Source: Leisingera aquaemixtae
GTDB taxonomy: Bacteria; Pseudomonadota; Alphaproteobacteria; Rhodobacterales; Rhodobacteraceae
NCBI RefSeq assembly: GCF_019801145.1
Contig: NZ_JAHVJQ010000003.1
Location: 186,001-250,000 of the forward strand
Direction of reading: 5' to 3'
Length of the DNA stretch: 64,000 nucleotides
Shown: in pieces, positions 63,071 through 64,000 of the stretch
Numbering within the stretch: the stretch's first letter is position 1
Layout of the letters: each line of letters starts with the position of its first letter
The notes under the pieces: model-generated
Databases searched by the model: none
What the model saw: only the letters and a program-made list of their open reading frames with translations
Told to the model about the DNA's origin: nothing
Made by a program: the position numbers and the translations under genes

Positions 63071-63505
63071 ATGGCAATTGTTCAGCAAATTCTTGATGGC
63101 AAGGGCAAGACGCTCCACACGCTTCCGCCCGAGGCCATGGTGGTCGATGCCCTGGAGCTGATGGCAGAGCATGACGTTGGCTCGGTGCTGGTGGTGTCCG
63201 GCGGGGAGCTGGCCGGCATCTTCACCGAGCGGCACTATACCCGCAATGTCTTCCTGGCGGGCAAGACTTCGCCCGCGACACCGCTGGCGGATGTCATGGC
63301 CACCGATTTCACCTGTGTCGACCCCGGCCAGAGCGCCGAGGCCTGCATGGCCCTGATGAGCAAGAAGCGGGTGCGGCATCTGCCGGTTCTGAAGGACGGG
63401 CAGCTGGCCGGGATCGTGTCGATCGGCGACCTGATGAAGGCGATCATCGAAGAGGAGCACTTCAACGCCGACCAGCTGGTGCGCTACGTCCGCGGCATGA
63501 ACTGA
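63071..63505 (+). CDS. CBS domain pair protein
   Basis: A 144-residue cytoplasmic protein made of two CBS motifs: LPPEAMVVDALELMAEHDVGSVLVV, ELAGIFTERHYTRNVFLAG and, in the second half, MATDFTCVDPGQSAEACMALMSKKRVRHLPVL, GQLAGIVSIGDLMKAIIEEE. Such proteins bind AMP, ATP or NAD-like ligands and regulate partner enzymes; the partner is unknown. RBS GGAGGTG is present. Confidence 0.92.
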   Translation: MAIVQQILDGKGKTLHTLPPEAMVVDALELMAEHDVGSVLVVSGGELAGIFTERHYTRNVFLAGKTSPATPLADVMATDFTCVDPGQSAEACMALMSKKRVRHLPVLKDGQLAGIVSIGDLMKAIIEEEHFNADQLVRYVRGMN

Positions 63506-63545
63506 GCGGCCGCAGCGGCCCGATGAGGGGGCCGCCGGTCCCGGA

Positions 63546-64000
63546 TTACAGGATTGCCGGCCCGGGCCGGCTGATGCTGTCGGCCCGGGGGTGCGCCAGC
63601 GGGCCGAAGCCCTGGATGCTGTCGGTATGGGCAAACAGGTTCAGGAACAGCGTCTTGATTGCATAGCTCGCCAGCTTCAGCGCGTCCGGCCCCGGGTGGT
63701 AGGATTCAAACGGCAGGCCGGCCACCGTGATCACCGCATGGCGCGGCAGGCAGAGGTGGTAGAGGTCGACAGGCGCCGGCGGTGCGGTCTCGAAAATGCT
63801 CATGCCGTCCTGGAATTCCGATGCCAGGGTCAGCAGCTTGCTGCTGCCGCTGCCCTGCATGTGCGGCGGCGTGCGCAGCAGCCGTGCGGCGGGGCCGGCC
63901 ACCAGGCTGGCGGCGGGCTTTTGCAGGCCCAGGCTGTCGGCCATGAAACTGGTCAGGCTGCAGCTGCGGGGGCTGCCGCCGGCGCGCCCGGGCAGCACGC
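63546..64000 (-). CDS. partial hypothetical protein at the right edge
   Basis: A frame of at least 150 residues entering from the right edge. A GTG lies at 63998, but it may be internal. The visible part has FMADSLGLQKPAASLVAGPAARLL, then DLYHLCLPRHAVITVAGLPFES and DALKLASYAIKTLFLNLFAH, ending GPLAHPRADSISRPGPAIL. I do not recognise a family. It converges with the CBS gene. Confidence 0.5.
   Translation of the reverse strand, partial: VLPGRAGGSPRSCSLTSFMADSLGLQKPAASLVAGPAARLLRTPPHMQGSGSSKLLTLASEFQDGMSIFETAPPAPVDLYHLCLPRHAVITVAGLPFESYHPGPDALKLASYAIKTLFLNLFAHTDSIQGFGPLAHPRADSISRPGPAIL

Overview
The window is about 64 kb of GC-rich alphaproteobacterial chromosome. Gene content points to the marine Roseobacter group of the Rhodobacteraceae (a Leisingera/Phaeobacter/Ruegeria-like genome): a TIGR01459 HAD hydrolase, a YdcH/DUF465 protein, an Hsp20-DUF1150 pair, a GlxA regulator, a sulfite dehydrogenase pair and a fused ATP sulfurylase/APS kinase. 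This placement is inferred from protein families only. I saw no rRNA, tRNA, CRISPR or prophage.

Layout. (1) 1-2.4 kb: tail of atpC with its terminator, a secreted esterase, a decayed copy of a methyltransferase 5' end and a small secreted protein. (2) 2.5-10.9 kb: SAM methyltransferase, an Aer-like PAS protein, a GlxA regulator, an NhaC antiporter, a soluble globin-coupled chemoreceptor (HemAT-like), an H-type lectin protein and a MerR regulator. (3) 11.1-18.2 kb: a catabolic unit with an AMP-forming acyl-CoA ligase, a CoA-acylating aldehyde dehydrogenase and a complete tripartite tricarboxylate-type transporter (TctC, TctB, TctA). A LacI regulator is divergent and a LacI-type operator lies between. 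Sulfoacetate use (SauT/SauS type) is the best guess. (4) 18.3-20.7 kb: an IS5-family insertion sequence with a frameshifted transposase, then a lower-GC stretch with two hypothetical genes.

(5) 20.9-36.3 kb: mostly housekeeping: prs, hydrolases, a SoxC/SoxD-like sulfite dehydrogenase pair, an HCCA-isomerase-like protein, threonine aldolase, YcgN protein, ribF, a MaoC dehydratase, a HAD hydrolase, Mn-dependent pyrophosphatase, three TraB/GumN-type proteins and a DUF2161 nuclease-fold protein. (6) 36.4-38.6 kb: groES-groEL behind a CIRCE operator. (7) 38.6-51.9 kb: an HNH nuclease with a putative PUA-like reader domain, a DUF900 lipoprotein, a DMT exporter, a lipase-like hydrolase overlapping an isolated phnM, purE-purK, a DUF1272 protein, an NCS2 permease, an old-yellow-enzyme-type demethylase, Hsp20-DUF1150 and a PhzF protein. 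(8) 52-56.6 kb: an OafA-type acyltransferase with SGNH domain, a secreted jelly-roll polysaccharide lyase-like protein, a second ghost fragment (the 3' end of sat/cysC) and a membrane protein. (9) 56.8-64 kb: a MarR-like/ATP sulfurylase/APS kinase fusion, a membrane ferredoxin-linked adenylate cyclase, an RraB-like protein, trxB, an Lrp regulator, a CBS protein and a partial unknown gene.

How the parts may work together. Sulfur runs through the window: sulfonate uptake and CoA activation (11-18 kb), sulfite oxidation (23.8-25.6 kb) and sulfate activation (56.8-58.9 kb). Redox and oxygen sensing recurs as well: Aer-like PAS, HemAT, the ferredoxin-cyclase and trxB. The most unusual items are the regulator-Sat-CysC fusion with a palindrome just upstream, the two cases where a partial copy of a neighbouring gene flanks a small cargo gene as a direct repeat, the ferredoxin-linked cyclase and the solitary reader-HNH nuclease.
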